A stretch of DNA of 64,000 nucleotides. It comes from SKPT01 sp040905445 (GTDB lineage: Bacteria > Planctomycetota > Phycisphaerae > Phycisphaerales > Phycisphaeraceae). The translations under genes were made by a program, and so were the position numbers. The notes beneath the pieces are model-generated. The model was not told the origin of the DNA and did no database searches. It was given only the letters and a program-made list of their open reading frames with translations. Below, one piece after another: positions 41,906 through 50,216 of the stretch (positions are counted from its first letter, which is position 1; each line of letters opens with the position of its first letter). The stretch is taken from positions 39,391-103,390 of the forward strand of contig JBBDRN010000034.1 in assembly GCA_040905445.1 (NCBI GenBank), given 5' to 3'.

Positions 41906-42718
41906 ATGCGAACGCGCAGCACCTTCAAAGGCCACCCCATCCACCCGATGCTCATCGGTTTCCCGATCGCCTTTCTCACCGCCGCGTTCGTCTGCGACGT
42001 CGTCGGCCTCGCGCTGGGCGGTGAGGCGTGGTGGACCGTCGGCGCGTACCTCGCCCTCGCCGGGATCGTCACCGGCCTCGCCGCCGCCGTGCCGGGCGTC
42101 ATCGACTACCTCTTCAGCGTGCCGCCGCACAGCTCCGCAAAGAAGCGCGCCACCTACCACATGCTCGTCAACACCGGCGCGATCGCGGCGTTCCTGATCG
42201 CGCTGATCGTCCGCGGCGACCCGGCCGCCCCGCCGCCGGCGCTGTCGATCCTCCTGGAACTCGCGGGGCTCGGCCTGCTGAGCGCCGGCGGGTGGATGGG
42301 CGGCACCCTCGTCTACCGCAACTTCATCGGCCCCGAGCACCGCTATGCCCAGGCCGGCAAGTGGAGCGAGCAGGAGCTCGAGCTCAAGCCCGGCGAGCCC
42401 GTCATCGTCGGCCGCGTCGACGAGCTCAAGATCGACCAGATGAAGCTGCTGCACCTCGACGGCCGGCGCATCGTCCTCGCCCGCACCGAGCAGGGGTATA
42501 CCGCGTTCGACGACCACTGCACCCACCGCGGCGGCCCGCTCGCCGACGGCGTGCTCATGTGCGGCAAGGTCCATTGCAAGTGGCACGGCTCGCAGTTCAA
42601 CGTCCACACGGGCCAGGCCGAGGCCGGCCCCGCGACCGACGCCATCACGACGTATCGCATCGAGGAGCATGACAACGACCTGCGCCTCGTGATGGAGGAG
42701 AGCGGAAGCTCCGAGTAG
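41906..42718 (+). CDS. DUF2231 membrane domain fused to a Rieske [2Fe-2S] domain
   Basis: 270 residues. Residues 1-140 are DUF2231 with four hydrophobic helices (HPMLIGFPIAFLTAAFVCD; YLALAGIVTGLAAAV; MLVNTGAIAAFLIALIV; LLELAGLGLLSAGG). Residues 165-265 are a Rieske domain with both cluster motifs, CTHRGG and CKWHG, in the ferredoxin-like spacing. The protein would pass electrons at the membrane; partner unknown. The stop TAG is within the left arm of palindrome family 1. The ATG at 41906 has AAAGG upstream. A convergent FAD/Fe-S oxidoreductase is its neighbour, which is suggestive of redox coupling but not proof. Confidence 0.88.
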   Translation: MRTRSTFKGHPIHPMLIGFPIAFLTAAFVCDVVGLALGGEAWWTVGAYLALAGIVTGLAAAVPGVIDYLFSVPPHSSAKKRATYHMLVNTGAIAAFLIALIVRGDPAAPPPALSILLELAGLGLLSAGGWMGGTLVYRNFIGPEHRYAQAGKWSEQELELKPGEPVIVGRVDELKIDQMKLLHLDGRRIVLARTEQGYTAFDDHCTHRGGPLADGVLMCGKVHCKWHGSQFNVHTGQAEAGPATDAITTYRIEEHDNDLRLVMEESGSSE

Positions 42719-42784
42719 GGTCCGCTGTGCGGACCTTTCCCCCCCCGCCGTCGCCCTCTAAAAGGTCCGCACAGCGGACCCTAC
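42715..42784. repeat. palindromic element family 1, copy 3 (perfect 24-bp arms)
   Basis: Arms 42715-42738 and 42761-42784 are exact reverse complements (core GGTCCGCTGTGCGGACC). The left arm gives the TAG stop of the Rieske fusion, the right arm the TAG stop of the oxidoreductase on the other strand. The spacer is a C-rich stretch of 22 bp. Confidence 0.9.
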
Positions 42785-45717
42785 ACCGCTGCCGCACGCT
42801 GCTGCGCCAGCACCTCGGCCAGGTGCACCGTGGCGCGCCCGCCCATCTGCGCGATCTGCTCGCGGCAACTGAACCCGTCCGCGACGAGGAGCGTTTCGCC
42901 CGCCGCCGCGCGCACGGCCGGCAGCAGCGCGCGCTCGCCGATCTTCCGCGAGACGTCGACGTGCTCCTGGTGAAACCCGAAGCTGCCCGCCATTCCGCAG
43001 CAGCCGACCTCCGGCTCGGTCACCTCCAGGCCCGCCTGCCGCAGCAGGGCCACGTCCGCCGACACACCCGCCAGCGCCTTTTGATGGCAGTGGCCGTGAA
43101 AGAGCGCCCGCCCCGTCAGCCGCGGCGGCTCATAACCCTCGACGCGCTGCGTCAGAAACTCCGCCAGTGTGAACGAGCGCTGTGAAAGCGCCAGCGCCCG
43201 CGCATCGTCCGGCAGCAGATTCACGAGCTCGTCGCGGAACACGGCGAGGCAACTCGGCTCCAGCGCGACCACGGGCGTGCCCGCGTCGATGTGCTCGCTG
43301 AGTGTTGCGAGCGTTCGCCGCAGCACCGCCCGCGCGCGGTCGAGCATGCCGAAGTCATACAGCGGCCGCCCGCAGCAGACGGGGCCCGTCGGCACGACCA
43401 CCTCGAAGCCGGCGCCCTCCAGCACGCGCAGCCCCGCCTCGAGCGAGGCGGGGGTAAAGTGATTGTTGAACGTGTCCGGCCAGAGCACGACGCGCGGCCG
43501 CCGCCCCTCGTTCTCGCCCTCGCCCGCCTCGCGCCCGCGCATCTGCCGCTGAAAAGTCGTGGACGCGAAGCGTGGCAGCCGCCGCTCGCGGGCCACCCCC
43601 GCCACGCGCTTCGCGAGCGCCTCAACCCCCGGCAGCGCGGTCAGCGCGTTGACGAGGCGCGGCGTGGCGCTGGCCAGCCGCGCCCATTGATGCACGAGGC
43701 CGAACGCGTACGCCTGCCGGGGCCGGCGCCTGCCCTCGTAGTAGTGGGACAGGAACTCCGCCTTGTACGTCGCGACGTCGACGCCCGCCGGGCAGTCGAG
43801 CTTGCAGCCCTTGCAGCTCAGGCACAGGTCCAGCGAATCCTTCACCGACTCGTTGCGCCAGCCGTCGGGCAGTCGGCCGTGAGCCATCTCGTGGAGCAGA
43901 TGCGCCCGGCCGCGCGTGCTGTGGCGCTCGTCGCGCGTGGCCATGTAGCTCGGGCACATGATGCCGCCCTCGGTGCGGCGGCACTTGCCGACGCCGATGC
44001 AGCGCGACGTCGCGCGGGCGAAGTTCCCGTCGTCATTGGGATACGCGAATCGCGTCTCGATCTGCGGCAGCGGATGATCGTCGCGCGGGCGCAGGTGGTC
44101 GTCGAGGCGGTTCGGCCGCACGACCTTGCCCGGGTTCATGCGGTCCTGCGGGTCCCACAGCGCCTTGAACTGGCTGAACGCCTCGACCAGTTCGGGTCCG
44201 AACATGCGCGTCAGCAGCTCGGCGCGGGCCTGCCCATCGCCATGCTCGCCCGAGATCGATCCGCCGTGGTGCACGACGAGGTCTGCGGCCTCCTCCACGA
44301 ACGCTCGGTAGCGCTTGATGCCGTCGTCGCTGGCGAGGTCGAAATCCATGCGCGTATGCACGAGCCCCTGCCCGAAGTGGCCGTAGAGCACCGTGCGATA
44401 GCCGAACTTCTCGTAGAGTTTCTGGAAGTCGCGCATGTAATCGCCGAGGCGGTCGGGATGCACGGCCGCGTCTTCCCAGCCCTCCCACGTCTCCGTGCCG
44501 TCCGCCAGCCGCGCGCTCGCGCCCAGCCCGGCCTCGCGCGCATGCCAGATCGGCTGCGCCTCGGCGTGTGTCTCCAGCAGCCGCGCGGGCACGCGGCTCT
44601 GCTCGATCGCGCGGCGGGCGCTGGCCACCGCCTCGTCGGCGGCGTCGCTGCCGAACTCGACGAACAGCCACGCGCCGGCCGGCGGCAGCAGCGTCAGCCC
44701 GGCGATCTCGAGCCCCTTGGCGCGCATGTTCTCCACGACGTACGCGTCCATCCCCTCCAGGCCGATCGGCCCGAGCTCGAGCAGCCGCGGCACGGCGTCC
44801 GCCGCGGCGGGCACGTCCGGGTAGCCCAGCACCGCCAGCGTGCGATGCGCCGGGCTTGGCACGAGGTTCAACGTCGCCTCAACGATCGTCGCGCAGGTCC
44901 CCTCGCTGCCGACCAGCGCCCGCGCCAGGTGCGGGCCATCGGCGTGCAGCAACTCGTCGAGGTTGTACCCGCTGACGCGCCGCGGAATCTTCGGGTAGCG
45001 CTCCTCGATGAGCGCGCCGTAGCGCGCCGCAAGCTCCCCGAGCCCCTTATGAATCTCACCCTCGCGCCCCGGTTGCCTCGCCCGCTGTGCGAACGCGGCG
45101 GGGTCGAGCTTTTCGAGCTCCATCGTCAGTCCGTCGCAGGTGACGACGCGCAGGCGGTGGGTGTTGTCGGACGTGCGGCCGGCCATGAGCGAGTGCACGC
45201 CGCACGAGTTGTTGCCCAGCATGCCGCCAACGGTGCACCAGGCGTGCGTCGAGGGGTCGGGCCCGAACGTCAAGCCGTGCGCGGCCGCGGCGTCGCGGGC
45301 CACGTCCAGCACCGTGCCCGGCTGTACGCGCGCCAGGCGGTGGTCGGCGTCGATCTCGAGCACACGGTTCATGTGGCGCGTGAAGTCGAGAATGACGGCG
45401 ACGTTGCAGCACTGCCCGGCGAGGCTCGTGCCCGCGCCGCGCGGCAGCAGGGGGGCGCCATGCGTGCGGCAGGCCGCGACCGTTGCCGCCACGTCCGCCT
45501 CGTCGCGCGGCTCGACGACGGCGATGGGCACCTGGCGGTAGTTCGACGCATCGGCGGCGTAGAGCGCGCGGCTGCCGTCGTCGAAGTACACCGCCCCCGC
45601 CACCTCCCGCCGCAGCGATGCCTCCAGCGAGCGCACATCCACCTCTCCACCACCGCCCCCGCCACGTCCACCGCTGTCGCCCTCGACCTCAACACCAGGC
45701 ATCACCGACTCCGTCAT
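42781..45717 (-). CDS. FAD-linked oxidase / Fe-S protein fusion (D-2-hydroxyacid or glycolate dehydrogenase-like)
   Basis: 978 residues joining GlcD- and GlcF-like halves. Residues 45-230: FAD-binding type 4 (VAACRTHGAPLLPRGAGTSLAGQ; WCTVGGMLGNNSCGVHS). 240-520: FAD oxidase C-terminal domain with GHFGQGLVHTRMDFD and GSISGEHGDGQAR. 565-660: [4Fe-4S] cysteines (CIGVGKCRR, CLSCKGCKLDCP). 770-910: two CCG motifs (CCGRPLYDFG and CCGMAGSFGF). It oxidises a 2-hydroxyacid, D-lactate being most likely from the family. A GGAGTGAAG site precedes the ATG at 45717. A glycine-rich stretch near residue 20 is unusual. Confidence 0.92.
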   Translation of the reverse strand: MTESVMPGVEVEGDSGGRGGGGGGEVDVRSLEASLRREVAGAVYFDDGSRALYAADASNYRQVPIAVVEPRDEADVAATVAACRTHGAPLLPRGAGTSLAGQCCNVAVILDFTRHMNRVLEIDADHRLARVQPGTVLDVARDAAAAHGLTFGPDPSTHAWCTVGGMLGNNSCGVHSLMAGRTSDNTHRLRVVTCDGLTMELEKLDPAAFAQRARQPGREGEIHKGLGELAARYGALIEERYPKIPRRVSGYNLDELLHADGPHLARALVGSEGTCATIVEATLNLVPSPAHRTLAVLGYPDVPAAADAVPRLLELGPIGLEGMDAYVVENMRAKGLEIAGLTLLPPAGAWLFVEFGSDAADEAVASARRAIEQSRVPARLLETHAEAQPIWHAREAGLGASARLADGTETWEGWEDAAVHPDRLGDYMRDFQKLYEKFGYRTVLYGHFGQGLVHTRMDFDLASDDGIKRYRAFVEEAADLVVHHGGSISGEHGDGQARAELLTRMFGPELVEAFSQFKALWDPQDRMNPGKVVRPNRLDDHLRPRDDHPLPQIETRFAYPNDDGNFARATSRCIGVGKCRRTEGGIMCPSYMATRDERHSTRGRAHLLHEMAHGRLPDGWRNESVKDSLDLCLSCKGCKLDCPAGVDVATYKAEFLSHYYEGRRRPRQAYAFGLVHQWARLASATPRLVNALTALPGVEALAKRVAGVARERRLPRFASTTFQRQMRGREAGEGENEGRRPRVVLWPDTFNNHFTPASLEAGLRVLEGAGFEVVVPTGPVCCGRPLYDFGMLDRARAVLRRTLATLSEHIDAGTPVVALEPSCLAVFRDELVNLLPDDARALALSQRSFTLAEFLTQRVEGYEPPRLTGRALFHGHCHQKALAGVSADVALLRQAGLEVTEPEVGCCGMAGSFGFHQEHVDVSRKIGERALLPAVRAAAGETLLVADGFSCREQIAQMGGRATVHLAEVLAQQRAAAV

Positions 45718-45843
45718 GAGACTTCACTCCAACATCCGGCCCCGGTGCCGCATGCTCCGCGGCCGGCGGCAGGAACCATCGACGCATGATGATGCCCATT
45801 GATCGATTTGCAACCCGGGTGGCCGCGGCTCCGGTCAGGGACA

Positions 45844-46875
45844 TCAGGAACGCGGATCGCCGCCGGGCAGCAGGTTCGCGGCAGCGTCGTGGTAGAGCGT
45901 GGTCAGCACGCCGGCGTCCAGGCCCAGGCCGCGGAGGTCGGCCGTCGCTGTATCGGGCAACTCGGGGTTCACCAGCGGCAGGTCGGGGTCGACGATCGGA
46001 CTCGGGCCAACGTAGTCGGTCTCGAACAGCGTGCGCAGCGCCCAGTAGCGGCTGGCGTAGAGGTCGAAATCCATGTTGCTGCTCATCGCGACGACGTCCG
46101 AGCCGAACAGGATGCGCCCGCTGTTGCGGCGGAGGAAGTCGGCCAGCTCGCCCGGCGCGTGGCGCGACAGCTCGCGGACCATCCACTTCGTCGCCGACGT
46201 GTCGAGGTGCAGCCGCGGGTAGGTGTCGAGCAACCCCTGGAGGCGATCGAGGTCCTCGGGTGAGCCGGCCATGTGGGCGGCGAGCCAGGTCACGTCGCCG
46301 AATTCGTCCAGCGCGCGGCGGAAGGCGTCGTAGTGGTCGGCCTTGCTGCCGTACCTGGCGCTGTCCCGGTAGTGCGTGGCAAACCAGGTGTCCGGGTCGG
46401 CGATGTGGGCCATGAACATCATCCCCAGCGACCGGGCCAGGCGCATCTGCTCGAAACGCATGGGCGAGTCGATGCGCAGGGCGTCCGGATGCCAGTCGCG
46501 CCCGCGCGGCGCGGACCAGAACTTGCAGATGCGCACGCCCTTGTTGGCGAACGCTTCGATGCGCCGCAGCCAGTCGGTGGTGAAGGCGCCCGGGTCCGTC
46601 TCCCGGGCGGTGTGGTTGGGCAGCGCGATGAAGTCGATCCGCTCGCCGAACCGGTCGCGCATGGCGTCCAGCTCCTCGAGCTGCGTCATCGACCAGACCT
46701 TGCGCACGTGGTAGGCGTCGGCGGCCTCGAAGAAGAGCTCGGCCGCCTCGACGTTCTGGAGGTGAACGTGGACATCGAGCAGGGGTCCGATGTGAGGCAG
46801 GCGCTCGGCTTCGACGCGGTAGTCGAGGCCGAGCCGGTTCGCGGCGGTGAGGTTGTTGTCGGCGGTCGGAGGCAT
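45844..46875 (-). CDS. amidohydrolase family (TIM-barrel) enzyme
   Basis: 343 residues with the amidohydrolase_2 pattern: PLLDVHVHLQNVEAAEL (HxH metal site), HIADPDTW and WLAAHMAGSPEDLD (further His), GRILFGSDVV (Asp). Members decarboxylate or hydrolyse aromatic and lactone substrates; the exact substrate is unknown. The ATG at 46875 is preceded by TATCAT six bases upstream, with no Shine-Dalgarno. Upstream of the HxH site the N-terminus is short. It is tail-to-head with the PH-domain membrane protein gene, each with its own -10. Confidence 0.85.
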   Translation of the reverse strand: MPPTADNNLTAANRLGLDYRVEAERLPHIGPLLDVHVHLQNVEAAELFFEAADAYHVRKVWSMTQLEELDAMRDRFGERIDFIALPNHTARETDPGAFTTDWLRRIEAFANKGVRICKFWSAPRGRDWHPDALRIDSPMRFEQMRLARSLGMMFMAHIADPDTWFATHYRDSARYGSKADHYDAFRRALDEFGDVTWLAAHMAGSPEDLDRLQGLLDTYPRLHLDTSATKWMVRELSRHAPGELADFLRRNSGRILFGSDVVAMSSNMDFDLYASRYWALRTLFETDYVGPSPIVDPDLPLVNPELPDTATADLRGLGLDAGVLTTLYHDAAANLLPGGDPRS

Positions 46876-46881
46876 GGGGGG

Positions 46882-46887
46882 ATGATA
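46882..46887 (-). promoter_or_regulatory. -10-like TATCAT abutting a start codon
   Basis: On the minus strand TATCAT-CCCCCC-ATG at 46887-46873. Same spacing as the ligA hexamer. Confidence 0.4.
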
Positions 46888-46934
46888 GGGATTGGAGGTC
46901 GGGGGAGGGGGCGGGGCGCGTGGTGCGTCGGAGC

Positions 46935-47498
46935 TCACGGCTTGTAGCGGCGCAGGGTGTTGACGATGACGCGGTGGACGTCCAGCGGGTGGGCGATCAT
47001 CTCCCACCAGGCTTCGTGGAAGGCGGTGCCCGCCGTGGCGAACGCGATGCTGCCGAGGTTGAAGAATCGCTCGCGCACGCTGAAGTCCAGCCGCGTGTGC
47101 TGGATCTGCGCGAGGCGGGCCTCGACGATGCTGATGCGCAGCACGCCCGCGACGGCCACCATGCGCTGGTCGGTGAGCACGTAGGCGCGGCTGAGCCATT
47201 CCAGGAACTGCCAGAACAGGCGGGCGCCGATCAGCGCCACGCCGACGAGCACCAGGTCGCGCTGCGGCGCGCCGAGATTGAACGCGTCGTTGGCGTAGAT
47301 CGCCGCGGTGGTGATCGCGGCGATCGCGATCAGCGTGCGCAGCGGGGCGAGGACGATGAACCAGGGGCTGGGCTTGAGCAGCAGGATGATCAGCTCGCCC
47401 GGCTGAAGGAGCTGGGTCGGGAGCATGGCCGCGGCGCGCAGGATCAGGGCGTCCTGGTCGGTCGGGGTGGCGGCGCCTTCGGCGCGGTAGCGCATCAT
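46935..47498 (-). CDS. membrane protein with bacterial PH-like domain
   Basis: 187 residues. The first part holds two hydrophobic helices (LIILLLKPSPWFIVLAPL; LIAIAAITTAAIY), then a PH-like (bPH2, DUF304) domain with YVLTDQRMVAVAGVLR and LAQIQHTRLDFSVRERFF. Such proteins occur in many Planctomycetes as membrane-associated scaffolds. The start is one of two adjacent ATGs (47498/47495), preceded by TACACT-CCCCCC. Function unknown. Confidence 0.8.
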   Translation of the reverse strand: MMRYRAEGAATPTDQDALILRAAAMLPTQLLQPGELIILLLKPSPWFIVLAPLRTLIAIAAITTAAIYANDAFNLGAPQRDLVLVGVALIGARLFWQFLEWLSRAYVLTDQRMVAVAGVLRISIVEARLAQIQHTRLDFSVRERFFNLGSIAFATAGTAFHEAWWEMIAHPLDVHRVIVNTLRRYKP

Positions 47499-47504
47499 GG
47501 GGGG

Positions 47505-47510
47505 AGTGTA
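47505..47510 (-). promoter_or_regulatory. -10-like TACACT abutting a start codon
   Basis: TACACT-CCCCCC-ATG on the minus strand, six bases from hexamer to ATG, again without ribosome-binding site. Confidence 0.35.
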
Positions 47511-47725
47511 GCCGGGCGCGGGACGCGGGCAGGAGTCGGCGGCCGGCGCCGGGGCGGCGCGGCCCCTTCGGGACCGCATCTGCCCGAGAACGCGCGACGT
47601 CGGGCTGCATCGGTGGTCCCCGATTGCCGATCCCTCTCAAAGCCCCGGTGCGGATCGGCCGATAAGTATTGCGGCGGCGTCGGCGGAGGGGGTGATTCCA
47701 GGTTCAGCAACAAGGGTGCGACCGA

Positions 47726-50029
47726 ATGCCGCGAGATATTCCCGTCGGAAACGGCCAGATGCTCGTCACGTTCGACGGGCACTACCGTTTGCGTGATCTT
47801 TATTTTCCACACGTCGGCCAGGAAAACCACGCCGGCGGCTCACCCTGCCGCTTTGGCGTCTGGGCGGAGCTGCCCGAGAACGCGCGCCCGCGCGACGAGC
47901 GCCGCCGTCGCCGGCTCTACTGGAGCGACCAGGACTGGGACGTGTCGCTCGCCTACGAGCGCGACACGCTCGCCACCGACGTGCGGATGCAGCACGACGC
48001 GCTCGGCCTGGAGCTGCGCTGCTGCGACGTAGTCGACTTCCACCGCTCCGTGCTCGTCCGCCGCATCGAGATCGAGAACCGCGCCGACCAGGACCGCGAG
48101 GTGCGACTGTTCCACCATCACGACCTGGCGATGTACGGCACGCGCATCGGCGACACGGCCTACTATGACCCGCAGATCCACAGCATGATCCACTACCGCG
48201 CCCAGCGGTACGTCATGGCCTGCTTCTACCTCGACGGCGAGCCGCAGATCGACGAGTACGCCACCGGCAGCGCCGGCTTCAACGGCGCCGAGGGCACCTG
48301 GCGCGACGCCGAGGACGGGCACCTGGGCAACAACCCCGTCGCCCAGGGCGCCGTCGACTCCACGATCATGATCGCCGCGCAGATCCCCGCCAACGGCATG
48401 CGTGTCGTCTACCTCGTGCTCGGTTGCGGGCATCGCCACGAGGACATGGTCCAGCTTCACCACTTCCTGCACCGCGAGTCGCCGCAGGGCGTGATCGACC
48501 GCACCAAGGCGTACTGGCGGTTGTGGCTCGCGGCGGCGCACCGCTCGATCGAGCCCGACGCCGAGCATCGTCTCGACGAGCCGGTCGTCGAGCTGTTCAA
48601 GCGCTCGTTGCTGGTCGTGCGTTCGCAGATCGACAACGGCGGGGCGATCCTCGCCGCCAACGACTCGGACATCATGCAGTACTCGCGCGACACGTACTCC
48701 TACATGTGGCCCCGTGACGGCGCATTCGTCGCCGACGCGATGGACGCCGCCGGCTTCCCCGACGTCTCGCGGTCGTTCTTCTCCTATTGCGCGCGCGTGA
48801 TCTCCGACCAGGGCTACTTCCTGCACAAGTACAACCCGGATGGGTCGCTGGCCTCGAGCTGGCACCCGTGGGTCGCCAACGGGCGTCCGCAGCTTCCCAT
48901 CCAGGAGGACGAGACCGCGCTGGTGCTCTGGGCGCTGTGGCGGCACTACGTGCGCTACCGCGACATCGAATTCGTCCGCCCCCTGTGGATTCGGCTGATC
49001 CAGCCGGCCGCGGACTTCCTCGTGCGTTTCCGCGACCCCGAGACGTTGCTGCCGCTGCCCAGCTACGACCTCTGGGAGGAGCGATGGGGCGTGCACACGT
49101 TCACGGTGGCGACGGTGTACGCGGGGCTGCGGGCCGCCTGGCAGTTCGCGGTCTGCTTCGGCGACCAGGTCCGCGCCGGCCGCTACGCCCAGGCGGCGGA
49201 GGAGCTGCGCCTCGCGGCATGTGAGCACCTCTGGTCGGACGAGCACAACCGCTTCGTCCGCCGCCTCGTGCCCACCGACGCCGACCGCACCGCCACGCTC
49301 ATGGCCGAGGTCATGGCCGGCCGCGACCCGACCTGCTCGGCGGTCAATCTCAACGACGTCCTGCCCGGCGCGCCGGTCCACGGCCACGGCCACGGCCACG
49401 GCCACGCCAGCGGTCATGCCAACGGGCGCACCCGCGGCAACGGCAAGGCGCCTCCGGAGGCCGCCGCCGCGCAGGCCCCCGCCTTCGAGGTCGACGCCAC
49501 CATCGACAGCTCGATGTACGCCATCTTCGCCATGGGCCTGCTCAAGGTCGACGACAAGCGCGTCACCGCCACCATGAAAGCCATCGAGGACCGCCTCTGG
49601 GTCAAGACGGACGTCGGCGGCCTGGCCCGCTACGAAGGCGACTACTACCACAAGGTCAGCGACGACACCGACCGCGTCCCGGGCAACCCGTGGTTCATCT
49701 GCACGCTCTGGCTCGCCGACTACTACATCGCCAAGGCGGGCAACGTCGACGAGCTCGGCGAGGCGGTGCGCATTCTGCGCTGGGTGGCCGACCGTGCCCT
49801 GCCGTCCAACGTGCTCGCCGAGCAGGTGCATCCGGAGACGAACGCGCCGATGTCCGTCTCGCCGCTGACGTGGAGCCACGCGACCGTGGTGTCGACGGTG
49901 ACGCACTACCTGAACAAGCTCGACGAGATGAGCCTGTGCCCGACATGTGCCCAGCCGCGGGAGTCGACCCTGCCGGACGCCCGCCTGCTGCGCCGCCAGG
50001 CGGTGGGCAAGGAGCCGGGCCTGACGTAA
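47726..50029 (+). CDS. GH15-type glucoamylase / glucodextranase-like enzyme
   Basis: 767 residues. An N-terminal beta-sandwich (MPRDIPVGNGQMLVTFDGHYRLRDLY) is followed by the (alpha/alpha)6 domain: TYSYMWPRDGAFVADAMDAAGFPDVS, PIQEDETALVLWALW, and SYDLWEERWGVHTFTV with the general-acid Glu, later EGDYYHKVSDD and NPWFICTLWLADYY. It hydrolyses terminal alpha-linked glucose. Cytoplasmic, as no signal peptide is present, so probably intracellular storage-glucan or trehalose-like use. Between helices, near residues 550-585, there is an inserted His/Gly repeat (HGHGHGHGHASGH) and Ala/Pro linker not usual for the family. AAGGG lies nine bases before the ATG. Confidence 0.88.
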   Translation: MPRDIPVGNGQMLVTFDGHYRLRDLYFPHVGQENHAGGSPCRFGVWAELPENARPRDERRRRRLYWSDQDWDVSLAYERDTLATDVRMQHDALGLELRCCDVVDFHRSVLVRRIEIENRADQDREVRLFHHHDLAMYGTRIGDTAYYDPQIHSMIHYRAQRYVMACFYLDGEPQIDEYATGSAGFNGAEGTWRDAEDGHLGNNPVAQGAVDSTIMIAAQIPANGMRVVYLVLGCGHRHEDMVQLHHFLHRESPQGVIDRTKAYWRLWLAAAHRSIEPDAEHRLDEPVVELFKRSLLVVRSQIDNGGAILAANDSDIMQYSRDTYSYMWPRDGAFVADAMDAAGFPDVSRSFFSYCARVISDQGYFLHKYNPDGSLASSWHPWVANGRPQLPIQEDETALVLWALWRHYVRYRDIEFVRPLWIRLIQPAADFLVRFRDPETLLPLPSYDLWEERWGVHTFTVATVYAGLRAAWQFAVCFGDQVRAGRYAQAAEELRLAACEHLWSDEHNRFVRRLVPTDADRTATLMAEVMAGRDPTCSAVNLNDVLPGAPVHGHGHGHGHASGHANGRTRGNGKAPPEAAAAQAPAFEVDATIDSSMYAIFAMGLLKVDDKRVTATMKAIEDRLWVKTDVGGLARYEGDYYHKVSDDTDRVPGNPWFICTLWLADYYIAKAGNVDELGEAVRILRWVADRALPSNVLAEQVHPETNAPMSVSPLTWSHATVVSTVTHYLNKLDEMSLCPTCAQPRESTLPDARLLRRQAVGKEPGLT

Positions 50030-50101
50030 CGCAGCCCGGCAGGCGGCGGGTGCACCCGGGCCCTGGCGGTCCTGCGCCGCATGATTTAGACTTCGTCCGA
50101 G

Positions 50102-50134
50102 ATGGGTGCCACGGGTGGCTTGTCCACCAGTGCC
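50102..50134 (+). repeat. repeat family 3, reference copy
   Basis: GGGTGCCACGGGTGGCTTGT, then CCACCAGTGCC. It lies in the leader of the secreted unknown protein gene. Related copies at 11888, 13305, 14019 and 20090. Confidence 0.6.
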
Positions 50135-50216
50135 TCTGCGCCCGGAATCCGCGATCCGGCGGGCCCCGCGGCTCGTATGCTCGGGAGGCGCCCACGACCC
50201 CACCGGGAAACCCTTG

